From: an uncultured Collinsella sp.
Lineage (GTDB): Bacteria; Actinomycetota; Coriobacteriia; Coriobacteriales; Coriobacteriaceae
Assembly (NCBI GenBank): GCA_902489855.1
Contig: CABUBS010000008.1
Location: forward strand, 1-22,964
Length of the DNA: 22,964 bases
Direction of reading: 5' to 3'
The notes under the pieces were generated by a model. It did not search any database. It saw only the letters and a program-made list of their open reading frames with translations, and had not been told where the DNA came from. Positions 6,845 to 15,023 of the stretch are shown in pieces. Both the position numbers and the translations under genes were made by a program. Numbering within the stretch: position 1 is the stretch's first letter; each line of letters begins with the position of its first letter.

Positions 6845-8869
6845 CTACATCAAGTTACAAACAGCTGCCGCGAAGGCCACGGGGTCCTCGGGGAGGATGC
6901 CCTCGACGAGCAGGGCCTGGTCGTAAAGCAGACCGGAGTACTGCTTAATCTTGTCGACGTCGCCCGCCTTCTGGGCAGCGACGAGCTTGGCGAAGACCGG
7001 GTGCTTGGCGTTGAGCTCGAGTACGCGCTGGCTCTTGGGCATACCGTCGGGCGTACCCTCGGGACCCTTCTGGAGCACCTTCTCCATCTCGAGCGAAAGC
7101 GGGCCCTCGGTGGTAATGCAGGCGGGGGCATCGGTCAGGCGCGCGGAGACGGCAACCTTCTCGACCTTGTCGCCGAGCGCCTCCTTCATGGCGTTAAAGA
7201 GGTCCTCGTTCTCCTTAGTGGCGTCCTCGGCCTCCTTCTTCTCGTCATCGGTCGCCAAGTCAAGATCGCCGGTCGCGACGTTCTTGAGCTCCAGGTGACG
7301 ATCTTCGACCTCAGGCTCGGCACCATCGGCAACTGCCTTCTCGGCAGCCTCGCGAGCAGTGTCATCCTCGTAGACCTTGGGCATATCGGCAGCCACGTAC
7401 TCACGCATGGCCTGGAAGGTGAACTCATCCACGTCCTGCGTCAACAGCAGTACATCGTAGCCGCGGTCGAGCACGCCCTTCACGACGGGCATCTTGGCCA
7501 GACGCTCGCGCGAATCGCCGGCGGCATAGTAGATTGCCTTCTGGCCCTCGGGCATGCCCTTGGCATACTCGGCAAGGGTGATCATCTTCTGCTCCTTGGC
7601 AGACCAGAACAGCAGCAGGTCGGCGAGCTCGTCGGCCTTCATGCCATAGCTCGAGTAGATGCCGTACTTAAGACCGCGACCAAAGTTCTCAAAGAACTTC
7701 TCGTATGCCTCGCGGTCGTTGTCGCGCATGTCCTCGAGATCGGCGGTGATCTTCTTCTCGACACGCTTGGCAATGGCCTTGAGCTGACGATTCTGCTGCA
7801 GCGTCTCACGCGAAATATTGAGCGTCACGTCGGCAGAGTCCACGACACCGCGCACAAAGTTGTAGTAGTCGGGCAGCAGGTCGTCGCACTTCTCCATAAT
7901 CAGCACGTTGGAGCTGTAGAGCGCCAGGCCCTTCTCGTAGTCCTTGCTGTACAGATCGAACGGAGCGCGACCCGGCACAAACAGCAGCGCATCGTACTCA
8001 AGCGTACCCTCGGCATGGAAGCTGATAGTGCGTGCGGGATCGTCAAAGTCGTGGAACGTGGACTTATAGAACTCGTTGTAATCCTTCTGCTCAACGTCGG
8101 AGCTGCGCTTTTTCCAGATCGGCGTCATGGAGTTGATGGTCTCGAGCTCCTGATAGTCCTCGTACTCGGGCTTATAGTCGTCGCCGGCGTCCTCGGGCTT
8201 GGGCTTCTGGCGACTCTTGCTCACCATCATCTGGATCGGGTAGCGCACATAGTTGCTGTACTGCTGAATCAGGCTCTTGAGGCCCCACTCGGTCAGGAAG
8301 CGATCGTAGGTCTCGGCCTCGCCATCGGCATCGAGCTTCTCGTTCTCGCGCAGCGTCAGGATGACATCGGTACCGTGCTCAGCACGCTCGCCATCCTCGA
8401 TGGTGTAGCCCTCAAGGCCGTCGGACTCCCAAACGTGGGCGGTATCCTCGCCATAAGCGCGGCTGACGACCTTCACGTGGCTGGCGACCATAAAGGCGGA
8501 GTAGAAACCCACGCCAAACTGACCGATGATGTCGACATCGGAACCCTGCTGCTCGGCGTTCTCGGTCTTAAACTCCTCGGAGCCGGAATGGGCGATGGTG
8601 CCCAGGTTGCGCTCGAGCTCCTCGGCGGTCATGCCGATACCGTTATCCGAAATAGTGATGCTGCGGGCGTCCTTATCAAAGGAGACACGGATGGCCAGGT
8701 CGCCCTGGTCGAGTTTGACACTCGGATCCTGAAGGCTCTTAAAGTTGAGCTTGTCGACGGCATCGCTCGCGTTGGAGATCAGCTCGCGCAGAAAGATTTC
8801 CTTATTGGTGTAGATGGAGTTGATCATGAGGTCGAGCAGTTTTTTGCTCTCGGTCTTAAATTGACGCAT
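6845..8869 (-). CDS. htpG: Molecular chaperone HtpG (Hsp90)
   Basis: 674 residues, cytosolic ATP-dependent chaperone that works as a homodimer. The N-terminal GHKL ATPase domain is intact: ELISNASDAVDKL (residues 29-41), DNGIGM (75-80), GQFGVGFYSAFMVA (116-129) and the GTDVILTL strand. The middle domain contains SRETLQQNRQLKAIAKRVEKK with the catalytic Arg loop. The C-terminal dimerisation domain ends in DPVAFAAAVCNLM. An acidic linker (about 502-565) rich in Glu, Asp and Lys precedes it, as in other Gram-positive HtpG. The start ATG 8869 has GAAAGGA 6 nt upstream. It has its own promoter region and does not look co-transcribed with its neighbours. Confidence 0.98.
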   Translation of the reverse strand: MRQFKTESKKLLDLMINSIYTNKEIFLRELISNASDAVDKLNFKSLQDPSVKLDQGDLAIRVSFDKDARSITISDNGIGMTAEELERNLGTIAHSGSEEFKTENAEQQGSDVDIIGQFGVGFYSAFMVASHVKVVSRAYGEDTAHVWESDGLEGYTIEDGERAEHGTDVILTLRENEKLDADGEAETYDRFLTEWGLKSLIQQYSNYVRYPIQMMVSKSRQKPKPEDAGDDYKPEYEDYQELETINSMTPIWKKRSSDVEQKDYNEFYKSTFHDFDDPARTISFHAEGTLEYDALLFVPGRAPFDLYSKDYEKGLALYSSNVLIMEKCDDLLPDYYNFVRGVVDSADVTLNISRETLQQNRQLKAIAKRVEKKITADLEDMRDNDREAYEKFFENFGRGLKYGIYSSYGMKADELADLLLFWSAKEQKMITLAEYAKGMPEGQKAIYYAAGDSRERLAKMPVVKGVLDRGYDVLLLTQDVDEFTFQAMREYVAADMPKVYEDDTAREAAEKAVADGAEPEVEDRHLELKNVATGDLDLATDDEKKEAEDATKENEDLFNAMKEALGDKVEKVAVSARLTDAPACITTEGPLSLEMEKVLQKGPEGTPDGMPKSQRVLELNAKHPVFAKLVAAQKAGDVDKIKQYSGLLYDQALLVEGILPEDPVAFAAAVCNLM

Positions 8870-8955
8870 GTGCAGTCCTTTCGCGCTACCCCCGTCCGCA
8901 AAAACGGCCCGGTCGCCCGAGCCGCATCGCAGACCTGCTATGTTCAGACTTAGAT

Positions 8956-9007
8956 TTTATAACCCATTAGCGCGCATATATACATACGGAATCGAAAAAC
9001 TGTATGT
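8956..9007 (-). promoter_or_regulatory. htpG promoter region with an interrupted palindrome
   Basis: TATAAA (8961-8956 on the minus strand) is a plausible -10, giving a leader of about 80 nt before htpG. About 20 bp upstream lies ACATAC/GTATGT (8982-8987 and 9002-9007) with a 14-bp spacer. No CIRCE (TTAGCACTC/GAGTGCTAA) or HspR HAIR sequence is present. No convincing -35 is seen. Confidence 0.35.
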
Positions 9008-9033
9008 CTAAGCGCTCCGATGCGCCAATTGCC

Positions 9034-9080
9034 AAGGAGTGTCCCCAACTGCCGGCAGAAAAGGAACGTCCCTATCTGCC
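9034..9080. repeat. Imperfect direct repeat with GTCCC core
   Basis: AAGGAGTGTCCCCAACTGCC (9034-9053) and AAGGAACGTCCCTATCTGCC (9061-9080) are similar 20-mers 27 bp apart. The second contains the stop codon of the GNAT gene. Related strings occur at 6711-6725, 9596-9614 and 1485-1497. Confidence 0.5.
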
Positions 9081-9572
9081 ATCTACGCGCTTGGCCATCC
9101 AGACATGGGGTTGGCCCTCGTCTTCGTAATCTACCGGGGCAATTTGCGTGTAGCCCGCCTTTGCATAGAGCGGCAGCACGTATTCCTGCGCATGCAGCTT
9201 AATAAGCTTAGCGCCGGCATCGCGTGCACACGAAGCACTGGTCTCGACGATCGCACTCGCCAGTCCGCGACGACGCATGCTCGGCAGCACAGCCACGCGC
9301 CCCATAATGTAGGTCTCCTCCGCCGCGACGCCTTCGTCCAAGTCGCACGCCGGCGACACCGGAGCCTCTGCGTCAGCCGCGCGCTCAAGCTCTTCGGGAA
9401 ACACGCGCGAGCAACCGGCAAGCTCGTCGTCTACATAGAGCGTCACATGAATGCAGTTCGGATCCTCGTCGATAGCGTCGAACTCATTCTCGTAGCCCTG
9501 CTCGTCCATAAAAACGACGCGGCGCACCAACGCCGCGTCATCAAAGCATCCCGTCTTAAGTTGGATATCCAT
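9072..9572 (-). CDS. GNAT-family N-acetyltransferase
   Basis: 166 residues from the ATG at 9572, which has AAAGG 6-7 nt upstream; an upstream TTG at 9590 in frame has no ribosome site. The N-terminus has the 'RxVVFxDEQGYxxExDxxDxDP' pattern of a GNAT subgroup that includes YjcF and ElaA-like proteins. The acetyl-CoA pyrophosphate loop is RRRGLA (residues 100-105), preceded by the beta4 strand 'YIMGRVAVLP' and followed by 'LHAQEYVLPLYAKAGY', the usual GNAT C-terminal half. It is cytosolic; the acceptor (small molecule or protein) cannot be told. It starts 39 bp after the CpsB stop, so it may be the last gene of the cps-type operon. Its stop codon lies inside a GTCCC-type repeat. Confidence 0.88.
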   Translation of the reverse strand: MDIQLKTGCFDDAALVRRVVFMDEQGYENEFDAIDEDPNCIHVTLYVDDELAGCSRVFPEELERAADAEAPVSPACDLDEGVAAEETYIMGRVAVLPSMRRRGLASAIVETSASCARDAGAKLIKLHAQEYVLPLYAKAGYTQIAPVDYEDEGQPHVWMAKRVDGR

Positions 9573-9611
9573 GGCTGCCCTTTCATTCAATGCGAACGTT
9601 AGGGACAGATT

Positions 9612-10262
9612 TTAGCGAAAATGAGCTCCGCGTACGCTAAACTTCGCGCGAGCCTTCGCCAGGCAGTCGTAATGACCCACGTTATGGGCATCGCTCGCGA
9701 TGAAGCTGTACAGGTTCTGATCGAACAGGCGCTGTGCCGGCTTTTTCTCGCGACCAAAGCGACCGCCGGCAATAAAGTCCGCCGAAGCCTGCAGCTTGCA
9801 GCCCATATCGACCAGGCGCTCCGCCACGCTTACATCCTTTTGAACCGCACGATAGCGCTCAGGATGAGCGATGATCACCTGGTAGCCACGGCACTGCAAA
9901 TCGTAAATCGTGTTCTCGTACTCTCTAAACGCATACGCATCGGCATGCGTCGAAAGCTCGAGCAGAAACTCGTTGGTCCCATCGAAATGCAAGTGCTCCG
10001 CGGCATCGATACCAAGCTCAACGAGCTTTCGATGGTTGACCTCGAAGCCCATCTGGAGCGGAAAACCGTCAGCGTTATCGCGCAGCAGCTCAAAGGCATC
10101 CCACATCTTGTCGTAATCAAAATAGGGATCACGGCAGTGAGGAGTGCAAACAATTCTGGTTACACCAGCCCGCTTGGCAGCCTCGAGCATCGCCAAGCTC
10201 TCATCGAGATCGGCGGCGCCGTCGTCTACACCCGGCAAGATATGGCAATGAATGTCACGCAT
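9612..10262 (-). CDS. CpsB/YwqE-type PHP-fold tyrosine-protein phosphatase
   Basis: 216 residues, a metal-dependent phosphatase expected to dephosphorylate the Tyr cluster of the BY-kinase encoded just upstream. Metal ligands are visible in order: D3-I-H5-C-H7 at the N-terminus followed by LPGVDDGA, H42 (CTPHC), E102 (FLLELST), H133 (HPERY) and D191-A-H193 (SDAHN). Length is somewhat below the usual 240-255. The ATG at 10262 has AAGG 7 nt upstream and lies 17 bp after the kinase stop. Family members control capsule or exopolysaccharide chain assembly. The stop codon overlaps a TAGGGACAGATTTTAGC string related to the GTCCC repeats. Confidence 0.93.
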   Translation of the reverse strand: MRDIHCHILPGVDDGAADLDESLAMLEAAKRAGVTRIVCTPHCRDPYFDYDKMWDAFELLRDNADGFPLQMGFEVNHRKLVELGIDAAEHLHFDGTNEFLLELSTHADAYAFREYENTIYDLQCRGYQVIIAHPERYRAVQKDVSVAERLVDMGCKLQASADFIAGGRFGREKKPAQRLFDQNLYSFIASDAHNVGHYDCLAKARAKFSVRGAHFR

Positions 10263-10279
10263 AGGTCAGCCTTAATCAA

Positions 10280-11017
10280 CTAAACGTTTGCTCGGTTGGT
10301 GAAGATGCCCTTTTTGGAAGTCCCCTGATCGTCGGAGCCCTTCTTAACCTTCTTACCGTCCTTGGTGTAGTAGGAGTAGTAGTACTCGCTGGTCTCGGTC
10401 TCGCAGTAGTTCATAACGGTACCGATGAGCTTGACCTTCTCGGACTTCTTAAGCTGACCGATGGCGTTGAGCGCCTCCTCGCGCTTGGTGAAGTCCTCGC
10501 GCACCACGAACAGCGTGCCGTCGGTCAGGCTGGCAATCTCGGCAGCATCGATGAAGGTGCCGACCGGGGGAGCGTCGAAGATGACGTACTGGAACTTAGC
10601 AGACAGTGCCTTTACCAGCTTGGCAAAGCGGTGAGAGACGATGATGTCGGCAGGATTGGGAATATGCGGCTCGGCATCGAGGAAGTAGAAGTTCTTCTGA
10701 CCCGTCTCGACAATCGCCTGGTCAATGGAGATCTGCTCGGAAAGAACCGCATAGAGTCCGCCGCGCGAACGAACGCCGAGCATATCGGAAAGGGACCTGC
10801 GGCGCATATCGGCCTCGACCAGGAGCACGGACTTGCCGCTCGTAGCGATAGCCTGGGCAAGGTTGATGGAAACCGTAGACTTGCCCTCGTTGGGAATCGA
10901 GGACGTAACGGTGATGGTGCGAATGGGGTCGTCCACGCTCGCAAAGCGGATGTTGGCCAGAAGGGTCTTGGCGGCATTCTGTACAACGAGCTTATCGGTG
11001 TTCTTTGCCTTAGCCAT
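10280..11017 (-). CDS. CpsD-type bacterial tyrosine kinase (BY-kinase)
   Basis: 245 residues, cytoplasmic P-loop kinase that autophosphorylates on a C-terminal Tyr cluster and is activated by the membrane modulator encoded upstream. Walker A is SSIPNEGKST (residues 39-48, K46). Walker A' is VLLVEADMRRR (D70) and Walker B is YVIFDAPP (D148). The Tyr cluster is EYYYSYY (211-217), followed by a Lys-rich tail. Separate kinase and modulator polypeptides are the Firmicutes/Gram-positive arrangement, unlike the fused proteobacterial Wzc. The ATG at 11017 lies 2 bp after the TAG of the modulator, with AAAGGTGG within the end of that gene as ribosome site, so expression is coupled. Confidence 0.94.
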   Translation of the reverse strand: MAKAKNTDKLVVQNAAKTLLANIRFASVDDPIRTITVTSSIPNEGKSTVSINLAQAIATSGKSVLLVEADMRRRSLSDMLGVRSRGGLYAVLSEQISIDQAIVETGQKNFYFLDAEPHIPNPADIIVSHRFAKLVKALSAKFQYVIFDAPPVGTFIDAAEIASLTDGTLFVVREDFTKREEALNAIGQLKKSEKVKLIGTVMNYCETETSEYYYSYYTKDGKKVKKGSDDQGTSKKGIFTNRANV

Positions 11018-11019
11018 GC

Positions 11020-11676
11020 CTATTTACCACCTTTCATAGCCGGAATTCGGCCAACAACGGGAATGCCCAGGAGCTCTTCTGCCTCTTCGGCACCGCGGAT
11101 GCGGGTGTTGAGCATGTCTGCCAAAACGACATAGGCAACTGCGATAAAGATGCCCGCGAGGAACGCGACAGCAACGTACAGCATACGCTTGGGGCCGCTG
11201 GGGACTTCGGGGGTCTTAGCCTCGTCGATAACGTTGATGCTCTGGGCAGCGCCGACGTTCTGAGCGACCGTACTCACCGAACTAGCTATGGCCTTTGCGA
11301 CCTCAGCCGTCTCCTTGGCATCGGTGCCGGTAACCGAAAGCGTAATGACACGCGTGGTGGTCTCGGAGGAAACAGACACCTTGTAGTCATCCAGATCGGT
11401 GAGGCCCAGTTCCTTGGCGGCGCCGCTCTTAACGCTATCGCTATCCAGCAGCGTGGCGATATCGTTGGAAAGCATCTGGCTCGCCGAGAGATCGTTGTAG
11501 CTCATCTGACCGCTATCGTCAGTCTTGGCGAGAATGTACATGCTCGTCGTCGCGGTATAGGTGTTGTCCATCGCAGCGAAGGACACGATGCCCATGGCGA
11601 TCGCGCAGACCACCGGAAGGGTGATGACCAGCTTGAGGTGCTTTTTGAGCAGCTGGAACAGTTCGAGAAGGGTCAT
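11020..11676 (-). CDS. Wzz/CpsC-type polysaccharide co-polymerase, BY-kinase modulator
   Basis: 218 residues. Two membrane helices (about 15-36 and 166-187) frame an extracytoplasmic domain, and the segment TPEVPSGPKR before helix 2 is the Pro-rich signature of Wzz/CpsC proteins. The cytoplasmic C-terminus (NTRIRGAEEAEELLGIPVVGRIPAM) is the part that in CpsC/CapA homologues contacts and activates the cognate tyrosine kinase. The start ATG 11676 has AAAGG 9 nt upstream. It is the first gene of the kinase-phosphatase operon. Role inferred from the family: control of surface polysaccharide chain length or export. Confidence 0.92.
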   Translation of the reverse strand: MTLLELFQLLKKHLKLVITLPVVCAIAMGIVSFAAMDNTYTATTSMYILAKTDDSGQMSYNDLSASQMLSNDIATLLDSDSVKSGAAKELGLTDLDDYKVSVSSETTTRVITLSVTGTDAKETAEVAKAIASSVSTVAQNVGAAQSINVIDEAKTPEVPSGPKRMLYVAVAFLAGIFIAVAYVVLADMLNTRIRGAEEAEELLGIPVVGRIPAMKGGK

Positions 11677-11723
11677 GCAGCTTGCCTTTCATTTCCCCAG
11701 TTCGGATTGACAAAACTGTCCGT

Positions 11724-11752
11724 ATGTTATCGCATCTTTTTACCGAGACCAA
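11724..11752 (-). promoter_or_regulatory. Candidate promoter of the cpsC-cpsD-cpsB operon
   Basis: TTGGTC (11752-11747) and TAACAT (11729-11724) on the minus strand are separated by exactly 17 bp, giving a leader of about 40 nt before the start at 11676. Match to consensus is moderate (3 and 4 of 6). Confidence 0.35.
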
Positions 11753-11818
11753 ACTCTATACATAAGAAACAGGCTCTTCTGTAAAAATGTCGGAAGCAAT
11801 CGTAAAATTGCACAACAA

Positions 11819-11845
11819 CGCCGCACCCGAAAGTCAAATGCGGCG
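11819..11845 (-). terminator. Hairpin after the PhoR-like kinase gene
   Basis: CGCCGCA (11819-11825) and TGCGGCG (11839-11845) form a 7-bp perfect stem with a 13-nt loop, 27 bp past the kinase stop. The minus-strand sequence after it is TTGTTGTGCAATTTT, only partly T-rich. It would separate the pho genes from the cps operon. Confidence 0.5.
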
Positions 11846-11871
11846 TCTACATCAATATCTATGTTGTATCG

Positions 11872-13296
11872 CTATGCGAATGGCTCGTCCTGCTGTATGG
11901 GAAACGTCACCGTAATGGTGGTTCCCACGCCCAACTCGCTCGACAGATCGAGCGTGGCGTGATGATACAGGGCCGCATGCTTGACAATGGCAAGCCCCAG
12001 ACCGGTTCCGCCGCGCGCCTTGGACCTACTCTTGTCCACGCGATAGAACCGCTCAAATACCTTGCCCTGTTCTTCAGGCGCAATACCGATTCCCGTGTCG
12101 GCGACCGCGAGGAACGGATGGCCTTCGTCGTTGGTGCCGCACTGCAGCGTAACCGTACCGCCGGGTCGATTGTAGCGGATGGCGTTGCTTGCCAGATTAT
12201 AGATGAGCTCGTCAATCAAGCGCGACACGCCTTCGATGACCACAGGCTTGGTCTCATGACTTATCGTCACATTCGCCTGACGGGCGACCTGTTCAAGACG
12301 CTGCTCAACCGCGTAGATGGCACGCGAGAGCTCAATAGGCTCCGTGGACCCAATGGGCACCGCCTCGCCCTCAGTTGCACGCTCGGCCTCGTCCAAGTTA
12401 GACAGCGTAAGGATGTCGTTGACGAGCGCCGCCAAACGGCCCGCCTCACGATAGATGCGACCGCCAAAGTTGCGCAGGTCATCCTCGCCCTCGACCATGC
12501 CGTTTGCGATGAGCTCGGCATAGCCCGAAATCGCCGTAAGCGGCGTCTTGAGCTCATGGGTGATATTCGCCGTGAACTCGCGGCGCATACGGTCGTTGTC
12601 CGCTAGCACCGCCATTTGGCGCTTGAGTTCCTGGCGCTGCGACTCGATACGCTCAAGCATGGGGACCATCTCGGCATAGGCGTGCTCATAGCTACGGCGT
12701 GGGTGATCCAAATCCACCTCTTGCAACGGCGCGATGATGGCACGGGACTCACGGCGCGCCATAAAAAACGAGAGTACTGCACCCGCTGCTGCGATAAGCA
12801 GCATCGGCGCCAGCATCGACAGCAAAATCGCCGCAACGCCAGGCTGGGCCTGCGCCAAGCGAACGACCTGGCCGTTATCAAGGGTGACGGCGCGATACAG
12901 CATAATCTCGTCGAGTGTAGAGCTTGCGCGCTCCGCGGAACCCGAACCACTCTCAAAGGCCTCGATGACCTCGGGGCGATCGCCATGGTTGGGCAGTGTG
13001 GAAGGTGACGCCTCGTTGTCGTAGGCAACAGATCCGTCCTTATTGATCAGCGTGATACGAAGATCCTCGCGATCGAGGCTTCGCAAGAACGGAATGGGCT
13101 CCTGCTGCTCGTCGAGGGCGGCAGCAATAAGCTCGGTTTCCTGCGCCAGATTGGCACTCGTGGCATCCGCCAAAGTGTTTTGCACAAAGAACGCACCCAG
13201 CACCGTAAACGCCACGATAACCGCCATGGCGCAGACAAAGATCGTCACAAAAACGCGGTGCGACAGCGTATGTTTTCCCTGGGGGGCGAAGACCAC
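11872..13296 (-). CDS. phoR: PhoR-like sensor histidine kinase
   Basis: 474 residues, membrane sensor partner of the regulator upstream. TM1 is about residues 15-38, an extracytoplasmic sensor domain 40-155, TM2 about 156-179. The HisKA domain has FTANITHELKTPL with phosphoacceptor H247. The ATPase domain has the N-box ELIYNLASNAIRYN (363-376), G1 DTGIGIA (400-406), F-box FERFYRVDKSRS and G2 GGTGLGLAIVKH (429-440), all intact. The start is GTG 13296, with GGAGGAG overlapping the regulator's stop, 3 bp after it. Linkage to pstB and the PhoB-like regulator supports phosphate-limitation signalling; the symbol is given on that basis. Confidence 0.88.
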   Translation of the reverse strand: MVFAPQGKHTLSHRVFVTIFVCAMAVIVAFTVLGAFFVQNTLADATSANLAQETELIAAALDEQQEPIPFLRSLDREDLRITLINKDGSVAYDNEASPSTLPNHGDRPEVIEAFESGSGSAERASSTLDEIMLYRAVTLDNGQVVRLAQAQPGVAAILLSMLAPMLLIAAAGAVLSFFMARRESRAIIAPLQEVDLDHPRRSYEHAYAEMVPMLERIESQRQELKRQMAVLADNDRMRREFTANITHELKTPLTAISGYAELIANGMVEGEDDLRNFGGRIYREAGRLAALVNDILTLSNLDEAERATEGEAVPIGSTEPIELSRAIYAVEQRLEQVARQANVTISHETKPVVIEGVSRLIDELIYNLASNAIRYNRPGGTVTLQCGTNDEGHPFLAVADTGIGIAPEEQGKVFERFYRVDKSRSKARGGTGLGLAIVKHAALYHHATLDLSSELGVGTTITVTFPIQQDEPFA

Positions 13297-13299
13297 GGG

Positions 13300-14028
13300 T
13301 TACTCCTCCGATGCGGTGGCCGCGGTGTCGTCGCCTTCGGCACCATCACCGGCAGAAGGCTCGGCCAGGCGATAACCCACGCCGCGCACGGTCTCGATGG
13401 CGCTGGCATGCTCGCCCAGTTTTTGGCGAAGCGTCTGCACGTGCACGTCAACGGTGCGCGAACCGCCGTCGAAGTCCCAGCCCCACACGCTCTGCAGCAA
13501 CGACTCGCGGGTAAAGACCACGCCGGGCTTGCGCATGAGGTACTCGAGCAGGTCGAACTCGCGCAGGGTGAGCTTAAGCGGCTCGCCGGCAACGGTCACC
13601 TCGCGATGGCTGGGCGAAAGCACGATGTCGCCCACGCTGAGCACATCGCTCGCCTGCTTGACCATGCCGCCGCGACGCAGCAGTGCGCGGCAGCGGCTCG
13701 CAAGCTCCATGAGCGAAAACGGCTTAGTCAGGTAATCGTCGGCACCGCCATCGAGCGCCATCACCTTGTCGAGTTCGGTGTCCTTGGCGGTAAGCATCAT
13801 GATGGGCACCGTCGCCGTCAGGCGATCGGCACGCAGGCGACGCATAATCGCCAAGCCATCGGTGTCGGGCAGCATGATATCGAGCAGCACAGCATCGGGC
13901 ACCCGTCGCGCCACGGCAGCTTTAAACTCGCCATCGCACGAAAAGCCCTCGGCCTCGATTCCCTGCTTGCGCAGCGCGTAGACTGTCAAATCCCTGATGT
14001 TGTCATCGTCCTCGACGTAATAGATCAT
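13300..14028 (-). CDS. phoB: PhoB/PhoP-like OmpR-family response regulator
   Basis: 242 residues. The receiver domain has acidic pocket E6-D7-D8, phosphoacceptor D50 (VLLDIMLP), T80 and K102 (YLTKPF). The C-terminal winged helix (about 128-225) contains LTLREFDLLEYLMRKPGVVF and the recognition-helix region RTVDVHVQTLRQKLG, ending at RGVGYRL; a short acidic tail follows. The ATG at 14028 has AAAGGGG upstream. It lies 64 bp after pstB and 3 bp before the kinase gene, so all three probably form one operon. It should activate phosphate-starvation genes; an unrelated signal cannot be excluded from sequence alone. Confidence 0.88.
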   Translation of the reverse strand: MIYYVEDDDNIRDLTVYALRKQGIEAEGFSCDGEFKAAVARRVPDAVLLDIMLPDTDGLAIMRRLRADRLTATVPIMMLTAKDTELDKVMALDGGADDYLTKPFSLMELASRCRALLRRGGMVKQASDVLSVGDIVLSPSHREVTVAGEPLKLTLREFDLLEYLMRKPGVVFTRESLLQSVWGWDFDGGSRTVDVHVQTLRQKLGEHASAIETVRGVGYRLAEPSAGDGAEGDDTAATASEE

Positions 14029-14092
14029 GTTGAACCCCTTTGCGGCCGATATAGCCGCATCTTAACCCTAAAGGCACCTGTAAAAGACAGCG

Positions 14093-14968
14093 TCAGCCAA
14101 AACGCCCCGTCAAATAATCCGCGGTGCGCGGATCGGACGGATTCTTGAAGAGTTGCGCGGTGGGCGCGTGCTCCACCAGCTCACCCAGCAAAAAGAACGC
14201 AACCGAGTCGGAAATACGCGCGGCCTGCTGCATGTTGTGCGTCACAACCACCAGCGTGCAGGTCTCCTTGAGCTCGCAGGCCAGCTGCTCCACCACGAGC
14301 GTCGACACAGGGTCGAGTGCCGAGGTCGGCTCATCCATCAGCAGAATGTCGGGCTGCACGGCAAGTGCGCGGGCGATGCACAGGCGCTGCTGCTGTCCAC
14401 CCGAAAGACCCAGGCCCGACTCTTTGAGCTTGTCCTTGACCTCGTCCCACAGGGCAGCGCGACGCAGGGAGTCCTCGACCAGCTCATCGAGCATAACGCG
14501 GTCGCGCACACCCATACCGCGCGGACCGTAGGCGACGTTGTCGTAGATGCTCATGGGAAACGGGTTGGGGCGCTGGAACACCATGCCCACGCGCTGGCGC
14601 AAACGGCAGATGTCGTAATCGTCCAGGATATCTTGACCATCGAGCGCGATCTTGCCCTCGATGCGGCAATCCTTGATGCCGTCGTTCATGCGGTTAAAGC
14701 AGCGCAGCAACGTGGACTTTCCGCAGCCCGAAGGCCCGATGAACGAGGTGATCTGCTTGTCGCGGATCTTGATATTCACGTCCTTGAGCGCATGGTGGTC
14801 GCCATAGAACAGGTCGAGGCCCTCGACATCGATGCGCGTCGGCGAGACGGCAAAATCCTCTGCCGTGGGGCGAGTCGCGTCCCCAACCTCGCGCTCGTGC
14901 GCGGCCTCGGCCTGCGCTTCCATGAGTTCTTCAAGCTCCGTGGGCTCCACAGCCGAAGCAGCCGTCAT
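14093..14968 (-). CDS. pstB: Phosphate ABC transporter ATP-binding protein PstB
   Basis: 291 residues, the cytosolic ATPase of the PstSCAB phosphate importer. Walker A GPSGCGKST, the Q-loop region VGMVFQRPNPFPMSIYDNVA (diagnostic for PstB), signature LSGGQQQRL, Walker B ILLMDEPTSALDP and the H-loop VVTHNMQQA are intact; the end SDPRTADYLTGRFG is typical of PstB. An extra N-terminal extension of about 40 residues, rich in Glu and Ala, precedes the ATPase core. The ATG at 14968 has GGAGG 8 nt upstream; an ATG at 14983 in frame has no ribosome site because that GGAGG lies inside it. No pstS, pstC, pstA or phoU is adjacent, which is unusual. It precedes the PhoB/PhoR pair. Confidence 0.95.
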   Translation of the reverse strand: MTAASAVEPTELEELMEAQAEAAHEREVGDATRPTAEDFAVSPTRIDVEGLDLFYGDHHALKDVNIKIRDKQITSFIGPSGCGKSTLLRCFNRMNDGIKDCRIEGKIALDGQDILDDYDICRLRQRVGMVFQRPNPFPMSIYDNVAYGPRGMGVRDRVMLDELVEDSLRRAALWDEVKDKLKESGLGLSGGQQQRLCIARALAVQPDILLMDEPTSALDPVSTLVVEQLACELKETCTLVVVTHNMQQAARISDSVAFFLLGELVEHAPTAQLFKNPSDPRTADYLTGRFG

Positions 14969-15023
14969 ACCGCATACCTCCATATCGATATCAATTCAGC
15001 AGTATCGATAGTAGGAATCGCGG

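Noticed and set aside
7001..8953. A 650-codon open frame antisense to htpG
   Set aside because: It mirrors htpG codon structure in GC-rich DNA, is Leu/Val/Gly-biased, has no recognisable domain, and htpG itself has all family motifs.
8870..9033. CIRCE element upstream of htpG
   Set aside because: No TTAGCACTC/GAGTGCTAA pair exists; the only symmetry is ACATAC/GTATGT.
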